From Bacteroidaceae bacterium (lineage in GTDB: Bacteria > Bacteroidota > Bacteroidia > Bacteroidales > Barnesiellaceae_A): DNA of 46,300 bases. Numbering within the stretch: the stretch's first letter is position 1; each line of letters opens with the position of its first letter. Below the pieces are notes generated by a model. The model worked only from the letters and a program-made list of their open reading frames with translations, did not search any database and had not been told where the DNA came from. The stretch spans positions 1-46,300 of the forward strand of contig JAFQRE010000024.1 of NCBI GenBank assembly GCA_017410245.1. Reading direction: 5' to 3'. This document shows positions 1-7,707 of the stretch, in pieces. A program made the position numbers and the translations under genes.

Positions 1-38
1 ACTTCCCCTATCTCGTTTCACTCGCAGGGGCAGAAAAG
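1..38. repeat. 38-bp direct repeat, copy 1
   Basis: These 38 bases recur exactly at 369-406. The repeat contains its own short inverted repeat, CCCCT at 5-9 and AGGGG at 26-30, and ends in CAGAAAAG. The copy may be longer, because the window starts here. Confidence 0.9.
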
Positions 39-215
39 ATTACTCTACAGCTTGCGTAGGCAGAAAAGGTAACCTTTTGCTCCTCTGTATTGCGGAGCAA
101 TATAGGGGAGCTGTCGAGCCAAGCGAGACTGAGGGGTTAGAAAATCAATATGAGTAATTATCACATTTACAATGATGTTCCGTAACTCTATTGCGCTCTT
201 GGCAATACGGTTGTT

Positions 216-243
216 CGTAGAGTCGCGACGCTCGCGACTCGTG
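216..243 (+). repeat. 28-nt palindromic element, copy 1
   Basis: The element reads CGTAGAG, a 6-base stem TCGCGA, loop CGC, stem TCGCGA, then CTCGTG. The perfect hairpin is 9 bp (220-228 with 232-240) around a 3-nt loop. A second copy in the opposite orientation at 296-323 has the same flanks and loop but a different, still complementary, stem. Confidence 0.85.
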
Positions 244-295
244 CCTCAATAGAGGCAATGAATATGCAAAAGAGGGGGGGTCTTGTCCCTCCGGC

Positions 296-323
296 CACGA
301 GCCACAAGCGTTGTGGCTCTACG
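296..323 (-). repeat. 28-nt palindromic element, copy 2 (inverted, covarying stem)
   Basis: Read on the minus strand it is CGTAGAG, stem CCACAA, loop CGC, stem TTGTGG, then CTCGTG. The hairpin is 9 bp (299-307 with 311-319) with a 3-nt loop. Compared with copy 1, four of the six variable stem positions differ and every change is compensated on the other arm. A truncated third copy (GTGGCTCTACGG) follows at 334-345. Confidence 0.85.
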
Positions 324-368
324 GCTCGCAATAGTGGCTCTACGGTTTTAACCCCTTCCCCTTGCGGG

Positions 369-406
369 ACTTCCCCTATCTCGTTTCACTCGCAGGGGCA
401 GAAAAG
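369..406. repeat. 38-bp direct repeat, copy 2
   Basis: Exact second copy of bases 1-38, placed between the palindromic elements and the terminator of the nuo-atp operon. After the shared CAGAAAAG the two copies diverge. Confidence 0.9.
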
Positions 407-423
407 GTTACTTTTATGTAGGT

Positions 424-462
424 ATATAAAATAAGTCGCACCAAGATTTTGATGCGACTTAT
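424..462 (-). terminator. Intrinsic terminator of the nuo-atp operon
   Basis: A 10-bp perfect stem (431-440 with 453-462, ATAAGTCGCA and its complement) closes a 12-nt loop. On the minus strand it is followed by TTTATATA, a weak T tract. It begins 24 nt after the nuoN stop codon, as expected for the end of this operon. Confidence 0.8.
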
Positions 463-485
463 AGGTATAGATGTTTTATACTCTT

Positions 486-1934
486 TTAGATTCCTACTGT
501 AAGGCTCAAGCCCGACAAGTAGCCATATACGCAACTTGCTATACCCAAGATGAGTATGCCGGCTACGCAGATAACGAGTCCTGTACGACCATAGCAGTTG
601 GTCTTAACAGGCTCGATGGGATTGTCGTTGGGGTTGATAAACATTGCTTTTACAACCAACAAGTAGTAGTAGAGCGAGATGATTGTATTGAGCAATGCGA
701 TGAGTACGAGAATATAGAAGCCACTGTTTATAGCCGAAGCAAATATGAAGAACTTGCTGAAGAAACCTGCAAATGGGGGAATACCTGCCAATGAGAACAT
801 GGCCAACATCATGGCCAAGCTGAGGCGGGGGTTGGTTTGGTATAGGCCGTTGTAGTCTTCCATATTTACTTTGCCGGTCTTGTTCTCTATTGAGGCTATC
901 ACACCAAAGGCAGCCAAGTTAGAGAAGATGTAGACGAGTATGTAATATACAAGTGCAGTGAGACCTTGAGCACTATATGCCATTACACCAAGCATGATGT
1001 ATCCGGCTTGAGAGATTGACGAGAATGCGAGGAAACGCTTGAGGTCTTTCTGACGAACAGCAAACAAGTTACCCAATGTGATAGTGAGTATAATGAGCAC
1101 ATAGAGTATGCCTTGCCACACCTCGGGAGAGGGGCTGAATGTCTTGTAGAGTACCCAAATGAATGCAAATGCAGCAGCACCCTTAGAGATTACTGACAGG
1201 TAGGCTGTAACGGATGTGGGGCCACCTTGATATACGTCGGCTGTCCACAAGTGGAAAGGTACAAGTGAGAGTTTGAAACCTATGCCGGTGATAATGAATG
1301 CCAATGCAACGATAAAGAGTGCTGTGTTGGCTGTTGCTGTAGCTGCAATGTCTTCGAAGTAGAGCGAACCCGAGATACCATACATAAAAGAGATACCCAT
1401 CAGGAAGATAGCCGATGAGAACACTGCATTGAAGAGGTACTTGGCACCCGACTCGTAAGAGTCACCACCTTGCTTATTGAAGGCTACCAAAGCTGCGATG
1501 GGGAGAGATGCAGTCTCGAGACCGATGAAGAAGATGAGGAAGTGACCCGATGACATCATCAAGTACATACCAAACAAAGTGAAGAAGATCAACTCATAGA
1601 ACTCGCCACGACGTATGCGACATGCCTCGCTGTTGATCCACGAATGGGCTTGCAAGAGTACAAGTATTGTACCTATATTGAGCACCATCTTCATGGCTGT
1701 AGTCATAGGAGTATTGATGAACATGCCTCCAAAGAGTGTATGTGTATCGCTACCGGGAATACAGCTGACTGCTGTAACGATGGCAAGCAGTGCACATGCA
1801 ATGCCCGAGAACCACTTGTCGAGGAAGCGGGGCGATGCAAAGAGGTCGATAAAGAAGAGGAGTATGGTGGCTACCAAAAGCAACAACTCGGGTTGCATGT
1901 ACTCCCATATTAAAGAATATTGTGACATATCCAT
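486..1934 (-). CDS. nuoN: NADH-quinone oxidoreductase subunit N
   Basis: Antiporter-like membrane subunit of respiratory complex I, one of three related subunits (L, M, N) that carry proton half-channels in the inner membrane. The 482-residue protein is hydrophobic throughout, with about 14 predicted membrane segments, close to the usual family length. The middle of the protein has the conserved antiporter region around KDLKRFLAFSSISQAGYIM, with its buried lysines, and AGIPPFAGFFSKF follows. It is the last gene of the operon, 10 nt after nuoM, and a terminator follows. Two in-frame ATGs lie close together at the start (MDMSQ); the first is used here. Confidence 0.95.
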   Translation of the reverse strand: MDMSQYSLIWEYMQPELLLLVATILLFFIDLFASPRFLDKWFSGIACALLAIVTAVSCIPGSDTHTLFGGMFINTPMTTAMKMVLNIGTILVLLQAHSWINSEACRIRRGEFYELIFFTLFGMYLMMSSGHFLIFFIGLETASLPIAALVAFNKQGGDSYESGAKYLFNAVFSSAIFLMGISFMYGISGSLYFEDIAATATANTALFIVALAFIITGIGFKLSLVPFHLWTADVYQGGPTSVTAYLSVISKGAAAFAFIWVLYKTFSPSPEVWQGILYVLIILTITLGNLFAVRQKDLKRFLAFSSISQAGYIMLGVMAYSAQGLTALVYYILVYIFSNLAAFGVIASIENKTGKVNMEDYNGLYQTNPRLSLAMMLAMFSLAGIPPFAGFFSKFFIFASAINSGFYILVLIALLNTIISLYYYLLVVKAMFINPNDNPIEPVKTNCYGRTGLVICVAGILILGIASCVYGYLSGLSLTVGI

Positions 1935-1944
1935 AACTTTGTGA

Positions 1945-3438
1945 TTATGATAAGCGTTCTACAATTGCGTTAAGACTATTACTGATGAGGTCTGAAATCC
2001 AACCGGGCATGCAACCTATCGCTGCAACGCATACGATGAGAGTAACAGCCGAGAGACGTTCCCACCATGTGGCGTCGGTAAGTTCGCGGTGATGTTCGTT
2101 TTGAACTGCACCGTAGAGCAACTTGCCTACGACACGCAAGATATATACAGCGGTAATTACGATTGAGCAGCAAGCTACGATTGTAAATACACGGTGGAAT
2201 GTGTCGGTGTGTTGGAATGAACCTACAAAGATTGTCATCTCGGCAACAAAACCACTGAGACCGGGCAAACCGAGTGAAGCAAGACCGGCAATGACATAAC
2301 ATACCGAGAGGAAGGGCATGATTTGCATCAAACCGCCCATCTCACGTATATCGCGAGTGTGTGTACGTCCGTAAATCATACCTATCAATGCAAAGAACAA
2401 GGCTGTCATAAGACCGTGCGAGAGCATTTGCATTACGGCACCTGTCATGGCAGTGTTGTTGAGCATGAGTATAGCGAAGAGTACAAGACCGCAGTGGCTA
2501 ACCGAAGAGTAGGCATTGATGTACTTCAAGTCTGTCTGTACGCAGGCCGAGAATGCACCATATACAACGCTTATACCGGTGAGGATAAGGAATATCCATG
2601 ACAACTCTTGCGCGGCAAAGGGCATGAGGTAGATGGCAACACGGAAGCAACCATAGCCTCCCAATTTCATCAATACACCTGCGTGGAGCATTGATACTGC
2701 TGTTGGAGCCGATGCGTGACCATCGGGCGACCATGTGTGGAAGGGGAACATGGCTCCTAAGATACCAAATCCTACAAATGTCAAGGGGAACAAGAAGTAT
2801 TGCCAGTTGTGAGGTATGGCATTGTTTTGAGCAATCTCCAAGATGTTCATGGTGAGAGCACCACCCTCGGGAGCCGAATGGTAGTAGATACCCAATATAC
2901 CCAACATAAGCAAGGCCGAGCCACCCATAAGCATCAAGGTGAGCTTCATGGCCGAGTAGTTCTTCTTACCGCTACCCCATACACCGATGAGCAGATACAT
3001 AGGTATAAGAGCAACCTCGTAGAACATAAACATGGTGAAGAGGTCGATAGAGATAAAGAAACCATACACACCTATAGAGAGGAGTGTGAGCCACAAGAAG
3101 AACTCTTTTGACAGGGGCTCTATCTTCCATGATGCAAATACACCTGCAAATACAATGATGGCAGTGAGCAACAACATGATGATAGATATACCATCGACAC
3201 CTACTGCGTAGTGGATATTGAGCGGCTCATACCACATGGTAGATGCTTGGAAGAGCATCTCCTCGGTATTACCGGCAGCGCGTTCGGCCAAATATTTTAT
3301 TACCGTATAGATAGCAAGTCCCAGTTGAAGGGTAGAGAATGTGACTGCTACCGTGCGTATCTGTTTCATATCTCTTGCAATGGCAAGGCCAGCCATCATC
3401 AAGATAGGAATTAGCACAAATAATGATAGAAAATTCAT
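1945..3438 (-). CDS. nuoM: NADH-quinone oxidoreductase subunit M
   Basis: Antiporter-like membrane subunit of complex I (497 residues, about 14 membrane segments), normal length for the family. Visible family motifs are FMFYEVALIPMYLLIGVWG with the conserved glutamate of helix 5, FPFHTWSPDGHASAPTAVS, and VQTDLKYINAYSSVSHCG, which includes the channel lysine. The C-terminal half has LPGLSGFVAEM. It lies 29 nt after nuoL and 10 nt before nuoN, on the same transcript. Nothing in the sequence suggests loss of function. Confidence 0.96.
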   Translation of the reverse strand: MNFLSLFVLIPILMMAGLAIARDMKQIRTVAVTFSTLQLGLAIYTVIKYLAERAAGNTEEMLFQASTMWYEPLNIHYAVGVDGISIIMLLLTAIIVFAGVFASWKIEPLSKEFFLWLTLLSIGVYGFFISIDLFTMFMFYEVALIPMYLLIGVWGSGKKNYSAMKLTLMLMGGSALLMLGILGIYYHSAPEGGALTMNILEIAQNNAIPHNWQYFLFPLTFVGFGILGAMFPFHTWSPDGHASAPTAVSMLHAGVLMKLGGYGCFRVAIYLMPFAAQELSWIFLILTGISVVYGAFSACVQTDLKYINAYSSVSHCGLVLFAILMLNNTAMTGAVMQMLSHGLMTALFFALIGMIYGRTHTRDIREMGGLMQIMPFLSVCYVIAGLASLGLPGLSGFVAEMTIFVGSFQHTDTFHRVFTIVACCSIVITAVYILRVVGKLLYGAVQNEHHRELTDATWWERLSAVTLIVCVAAIGCMPGWISDLISNSLNAIVERLS

Positions 3439-3467
3439 AGTGTCTTCTTTTTATTAAATCTTCAACG

Positions 3468-5381
3468 TTATAGGATACAGCATATTGTTATTGTAGCAAT
3501 GAGCAGTGTACCGATGAGGAGTATCCATACATAGCTTTGCACATAACCCGATTGCAAGCCCTTGATGCGAGCCGAAGTCCATTGTGTAACATTGGCAAGC
3601 ATATCCATCGTACCGTCAATGATATGGCGGTCGAACCATGCGATAGGACGACATATCAAGCCGAAGATGATTTTGTGAGTTACAAACAAGTATATTTCGT
3701 CGATGTAGAAACGACGTGTGGCAGCAGTGTGCAGAACGCGTGTTGCATCGGCCATAGCTGTTGGTTTCTTGTTCTCTTTGAGATACAACCATGCAGCCAA
3801 TGCAATGGCACATACCGCTACTATAATGCTTGTTGTAGCAACACTCCAGTCGAGGTGTATGTGATAGGGTTGTCCATTGACACTTACGAGCTCACCGAAG
3901 GGGATAAATCCTGCCACACAAGTAACCACTGCCAAGAAGATGAGAGGCAATGTCATTGTGAGAGGTGCTTCGTGAGGAGTGTGATGGCTGCAATCGGTAG
4001 CTTTCCACCAGAAGATGCGGAAGTACAGACGGAACATATAAAAAGCAGTAAGACCTGCTACTGCAGTCATCCATATACCCCAGAATGTGCTCTTGTGCAT
4101 AACGGCGGTAAGAATTTCGTCTTTACTGAAGAAACCCGAGAAAGGAGGAATACCGGCGATAGCCAAGCATGCAATGAGGAATGTAATATGTGTGATAGGC
4201 ATGTACTTGCGTAGGCCTCCCATTTCGCTCATTTCGTTTGAGTGTACGGCATGTATGATAGCACCGGCACCCAAGAAGAGCAATGCCTTGAACATGGCGT
4301 GTGTAAACAAGTGGAACATTGAAGCCATGTATCCGAGGCCTGTATGGAGGTCGGTATCGGTGGCTACGCCCAGTGCTACCATCATGAATGCTATTTGTGA
4401 GATGGTAGAGAAGGCAAGTACACGTTTAATATCGGTCTGTACACATGCTACTATAGCTGCATATAATGCGGTAATGGCACCCACGGTAGTAATGAGGTTG
4501 AGCACCTCGGGTGTAACGCAATATACGGGGAAGAGGCGTGCTACCAAGTAAACACCGGCTACCACCATGGTGGCTGCGTGGATAAGAGCCGATACGGGAG
4601 TAGGACCCTCCATGGCATCGGGCAACCAGATGTGTAGCGGGAACATGGCCGACTTACCTGCACCACCCATAAAGATGAGTGCCAATGCCCATGATGCTAC
4701 TGAACAACCCAAGAATGTAGCACCGGCAGTCTCGGTTATGATAGCGGTGGGGTTGGTAGTGAGAGTGGCAAAGTCGAATGTCTTGGTAAAGAACGACAAG
4801 ATGAGGATACCGATGAGGAAACCGAGGTCGGCAAAACGTGTAACGATAAATGCCTTCTTCGAGGCTGCAATGGCAGCCGGCTTGGTATAGTAGAAGCCAA
4901 TGAGCAAGTATGAAGATACACCCACAAGCTCCCAGAAGATGTACATTTGGAAGATGTTTGTGGCTACAACCAGGCCCAACATCGACATGCTGAAGAGCGA
5001 AAGGAACGCATAGTAGCGTTGGAAACCTTTCTCGCCATGCATGTAGCCAAGGCTATAGATGTGTACCATCAATGACACAGTGGTGATAACTACCAACATC
5101 ATCACCGATATGGGGTCGAGGTAGATACCCAAGTCGATGTGCAGATTTTCGGTAAAACGCAACCACTCGAAGTTATAGGGTACTTGCGAGGGAATGATAC
5201 CCTCGGCATTGCGAGGTTGGGTGAAGAATTGGAAGGCTGTAAAGTAAGCCAGTGCCGTGCACACGGTCATGCCCAGTGTGCCTAATATACCCGCAACGCG
5301 GGGTTTCAGCTTGCTATCGAGTAGTCCCAATAACAAGAACATCGCCAACGGCAGTGCTAAGATGAAAATTGTATATTCCAT
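3468..5381 (-). CDS. nuoL: NADH-quinone oxidoreductase subunit L
   Basis: Largest antiporter-like membrane subunit of complex I, at the distal end of the membrane arm. The 637 residues match the family, including the C-terminal extension that forms the long lateral helix and a last anchoring membrane helix (ending ILLIGTLLIATITICCIL). Motifs include FWELVGVSSYLLIGFYY, FPLHIWLPDAMEGPTPVSA, VQTDIKRVLAFSTISQIAFM and IAGIPPFSGFFSKDEIL. It follows nuoK by 10 nt. The conserved glutamate and lysines expected of a proton-pumping subunit are present by inspection. Confidence 0.97.
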   Translation of the reverse strand: MEYTIFILALPLAMFLLLGLLDSKLKPRVAGILGTLGMTVCTALAYFTAFQFFTQPRNAEGIIPSQVPYNFEWLRFTENLHIDLGIYLDPISVMMLVVITTVSLMVHIYSLGYMHGEKGFQRYYAFLSLFSMSMLGLVVATNIFQMYIFWELVGVSSYLLIGFYYTKPAAIAASKKAFIVTRFADLGFLIGILILSFFTKTFDFATLTTNPTAIITETAGATFLGCSVASWALALIFMGGAGKSAMFPLHIWLPDAMEGPTPVSALIHAATMVVAGVYLVARLFPVYCVTPEVLNLITTVGAITALYAAIVACVQTDIKRVLAFSTISQIAFMMVALGVATDTDLHTGLGYMASMFHLFTHAMFKALLFLGAGAIIHAVHSNEMSEMGGLRKYMPITHITFLIACLAIAGIPPFSGFFSKDEILTAVMHKSTFWGIWMTAVAGLTAFYMFRLYFRIFWWKATDCSHHTPHEAPLTMTLPLIFLAVVTCVAGFIPFGELVSVNGQPYHIHLDWSVATTSIIVAVCAIALAAWLYLKENKKPTAMADATRVLHTAATRRFYIDEIYLFVTHKIIFGLICRPIAWFDRHIIDGTMDMLANVTQWTSARIKGLQSGYVQSYVWILLIGTLLIATITICCIL

Positions 5382-5391
5382 AGCGTGCTTA

Positions 5392-5703
5392 TTAGTATTT
5401 CATATCGTCAAGGTTATCGGCATCGATGTTGCGGATATGACGGAAAATGTTGATAATAATGGCAATTGCGATAGCCGTCTCGGCAGCGGCAATGGCGATG
5501 GCAAAAATAGAGAATATCATGCCCTCCATTTGACCGGGGAAGAGGAAACGGTTGAAAACGGCAAAATTGATGTCAACAGCGTTGAGCATCAGCTCGATTG
5601 AGATAAGCATCATGAGCATATTCTTGCGGGTCATGAAGCCATATACGCCGGCAAAGAACATTACGAGGCTCAGTATGATGTAGTAAATCATTGGTATTTC
5701 CAT
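5392..5703 (-). CDS. nuoK: NADH-quinone oxidoreductase subunit K
   Basis: Small membrane subunit of complex I (103 residues, three membrane helices), part of the proton path linking the quinone site to the antiporter subunits. The family pattern LMMLISIELMLNAVDINFAV is clear, with a buried glutamate in helix 2 (ISIEL), and a second glutamate occurs in helix 3 (AAAETAIAIAI). Length is normal. It lies 13 nt after nuoJ and 10 nt before nuoL. Confidence 0.96.
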   Translation of the reverse strand: MEIPMIYYIILSLVMFFAGVYGFMTRKNMLMMLISIELMLNAVDINFAVFNRFLFPGQMEGMIFSIFAIAIAAAETAIAIAIIINIFRHIRNIDADNLDDMKY

Positions 5704-5716
5704 AGTCGTATGTTTT

Positions 5717-6229
5717 TTAGCGTTTACGAGCTATAAGGATAGCTCCTATTATACATGCCAACAGGAGTACACTCACCGCCTCGAAAGGTAGCAGGTACTG
5801 GAATTTTTCCATACCAATGAGTGCTTGACCTATGTCGTTGATTGATTGTACCTCGCTTTGTGGTATTGCAGGCCACTTGTAGGTGAGGAGTGCATAGGCA
5901 CATACGGCTGCACCGGCAAGGGCTGCTATAAGGCCGAGTATTCGTTGGGTAATGCCTTTCTCTTCGGTGCTCTCGCCGGGGTGGCTGGTGAGCAATATAG
6001 AGAAGACAAACAGAACAAGAATACCTCCGGCATATACTGCAATCTGTACCGAGCCGAGGAACGTGTAGTCGAGCATGAAGTATATACCTGCTGTCGAGAG
6101 CAATACGAATAGCAGATATGTAGCAGCTCGAAGAATGCGACGTGTGGTCACTGCCAATATTGAGCATACCACGATTACTATCGCAAGCAAGTAGAAAATA
6201 ACTTGTTGAGCTAAAGGTAAAAGTTCCAT
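5717..6229 (-). CDS. nuoJ: NADH-quinone oxidoreductase subunit J
   Basis: Membrane subunit of complex I (170 residues, five membrane helices) next to NuoK and NuoA in the membrane arm. The third-helix region VQIAVYAGGILVLFVFSIL is the recognisable family signature, containing the distorted helix involved in coupling. The length matches the family. It begins 8 nt after nuoI. A second ORF on the same strand in another frame (6167-5724) overlaps it almost completely and is a shadow. Confidence 0.95.
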   Translation of the reverse strand: MELLPLAQQVIFYLLAIVIVVCSILAVTTRRILRAATYLLFVLLSTAGIYFMLDYTFLGSVQIAVYAGGILVLFVFSILLTSHPGESTEEKGITQRILGLIAALAGAAVCAYALLTYKWPAIPQSEVQSINDIGQALIGMEKFQYLLPFEAVSVLLLACIIGAILIARKR

Positions 6230-6237
6230 ATGTTGTA

Positions 6238-6726
6238 TTATTCTGATTTTTCTTCTTTGGTTGATGCCGAGGTGGGCTCGGGACGGTTGTTGAGTTGTTT
6301 CACAAGTTTTTCTCTTGTGAATACAGCTTGTTCAAACTCGTTGGTGAACTTAATGGCATTGTGTGGGCAACTGCTCACGCACAATTGACAGAAAGTACAA
6401 CAGCCCAAGTCATACATGTAACGGTCAAGTACGCGCTTGGTCTTGCCATCTTCGGTCTCTATCTTCTTGGCTACAATCTCTATCGTGTTGTTGGGGCAAT
6501 TGTTTTGGCATATACCACATGCTATACACTTGTGATTGCCCTCCTCATCGTAGATGAGCGATAGGGTAGCACGAAAACGCTCGGGTATTTCGAGTGTCTT
6601 ACGATTTTCGGGGTACTCTTGAGTAATCTTACGACTGAAGAAATATCGGCCTGTGATACTCATACCGGTGAGCAAGCTCCCGATGCCTTTAAATAAAGAT
6701 GTGAAATAGTTCTTATTACTTCCCAT
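6238..6726 (-). CDS. nuoI: NADH-quinone oxidoreductase subunit I (two 4Fe-4S ferredoxin-like subunit)
   Basis: Peripheral-arm subunit that passes electrons through two [4Fe-4S] clusters (N6a and N6b) towards NuoB. Both binding motifs are intact: C67, C70, C73, C77 and C110, C113, C116, C120, each CxxCxxCxxxCP. The 162-residue length is normal; the acidic, lysine-rich C-terminal tail (residues 145-162) looks disordered. This gene restarts the nuo set after the ATP synthase genes: it lies 99 nt after atpG, the longest gap in the operon, and that gap holds a strong hairpin. Confidence 0.97.
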   Translation of the reverse strand: MGSNKNYFTSLFKGIGSLLTGMSITGRYFFSRKITQEYPENRKTLEIPERFRATLSLIYDEEGNHKCIACGICQNNCPNNTIEIVAKKIETEDGKTKRVLDRYMYDLGCCTFCQLCVSSCPHNAIKFTNEFEQAVFTREKLVKQLNNRPEPTSASTKEEKSE

Positions 6727-6773
6727 AAGTTTGTTCGATAGTTTCCTATCAGTTTTGGTTATCTATCTTTTGG

Positions 6774-6807
6774 GAGGAAACCCGGCGCACATTTGTCGGG
6801 TTTCCTC
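6774..6807 (-). other. Intra-operon hairpin between atpG and nuoI
   Basis: A perfect 11-bp stem (6774-6784 with 6797-6807, GAGGAAACCCG and its complement) closes a 12-nt loop in the 99-nt gap between atpG and nuoI. On the minus strand it is followed by CCAAAAGATAG, so there is no T tract and it is unlikely to be a full terminator. It could stabilise an mRNA end, guide RNA processing or cause partial termination. No TAnnTTTG promoter box is seen between it and nuoI. Confidence 0.6.
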
Positions 6808-6825
6808 TCTCAAGAATGTGTTGGT

Positions 6826-7701
6826 TTATCCTTCAACTTTACCACCCAATATATCGAGTAGCTCGTTGGTAATACTTTGCTGACGCAATTTGTTATATTC
6901 GAGTTGCAACTCTTCACGCAACTTCTTGGCATTGTCGTTGGCCGACTGCATGGCAAGAACGCGTGCTGCTTGTTCCGAAGCCCTGTTCTGACATATACTC
7001 TCTTGTAGAGATGCCAGCACCGATAAGGGTAGTACCTCGTCGAAGATGGTTGTCACATCGGGCTCGAAGAGGTATGGCTTACACTCGCCGATGTTGTCGG
7101 GTGTCTCGGTGACAATAGGTAGCATGATGCGATTGGCCAATCGCTGTCTTCCTACGCTCAAGAACTCCATAAAGACAATCTCGATGCGATCTAATGTTTC
7201 GCCGAGGAACGATTGGGTGAGCTCGTCACACAACTGTTTTATCTTTTCACCACTGCTCTTGGCATTCATGTAGTCTATCTCGGCAACTTTTACCGAGGGT
7301 AGTGCCAGCTTGCGTGACGCCGCAACAACTTTCTTGCCAATGGGGTAGAGTGTGAATGTTACCTCCTCGTTCTCTTCCTCTCTAATGCGATTTATGGTCT
7401 CAAGCATCTGTTTGAAAAGCATCATGTTGAACGCGCCGCACAAACCTTCGTCGCTACCAAGCAGTACAATACCCACACTCTTTATGGGACGTACTTGTGT
7501 CAGGGGCGAGGTGTATTGACTATCGGCAGCCAATAGGTTGTCGATAGTTGATTGTATTTGGTGGCGGAAAGGCTCTACACGTTGCAGTGCCTGCATCGCT
7601 TTGTGCATCTTGGCCGACGAAATCATCTTCATCGCACCGGTTATCTTCTCGGAGGTCGATACCGAGCCAATTCTACCTTTCAGTTCTCGTATTGATGCCA
7701 T
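6826..7701 (-). CDS. atpG: F1Fo ATP synthase subunit gamma
   Basis: Central rotor shaft of F1 that couples Fo rotation to catalysis. The 291 residues match the family. The N-terminal helix starts IRELKGRIGSVSTSEKITGA and continues MKMISSAKM, the conserved segment that enters the alpha3beta3 ring. The C-terminal helix contains ALAMQSANDNAKK-like sequence (VLAMQSANDNAKKLREELQ), also conserved. It lies 6 nt after atpA. It is the last ATP synthase gene; complex I genes resume downstream. Confidence 0.97.
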   Translation of the reverse strand: MASIRELKGRIGSVSTSEKITGAMKMISSAKMHKAMQALQRVEPFRHQIQSTIDNLLAADSQYTSPLTQVRPIKSVGIVLLGSDEGLCGAFNMMLFKQMLETINRIREEENEEVTFTLYPIGKKVVAASRKLALPSVKVAEIDYMNAKSSGEKIKQLCDELTQSFLGETLDRIEIVFMEFLSVGRQRLANRIMLPIVTETPDNIGECKPYLFEPDVTTIFDEVLPLSVLASLQESICQNRASEQAARVLAMQSANDNAKKLREELQLEYNKLRQQSITNELLDILGGKVEG

Positions 7702-7707
7702 GTCTCA

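Larger units (their letters stand above)
1..430. other. Non-coding repeat- and hairpin-rich intergenic region
   Basis: No credible gene is seen here. The stretch holds a 38-bp direct repeat at both ends, two copies of a 28-nt palindromic element, a partial third copy near 324-345, and smaller hairpins such as 64-78 (AAAAGG, loop TAA, CCTTTT), 79-98 (GCTCC/GGAGC) and 242-257 (TGCCTC, loop AATA, GAGGCA). The region lies beyond the 3' end of the nuo-atp operon, and its left part may continue outside the window. Confidence 0.7.

Noticed and set aside
1..430. CRISPR array, because of repeats in the left region
   Set aside because: Only two exact copies of the 38-mer exist, about 330 bp apart, with no regular spacers and no cas genes.
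3537..4214. Open frame of 225 codons on the plus strand
   Set aside because: It is antisense to nuoL and has no domain, promoter or conserved feature.
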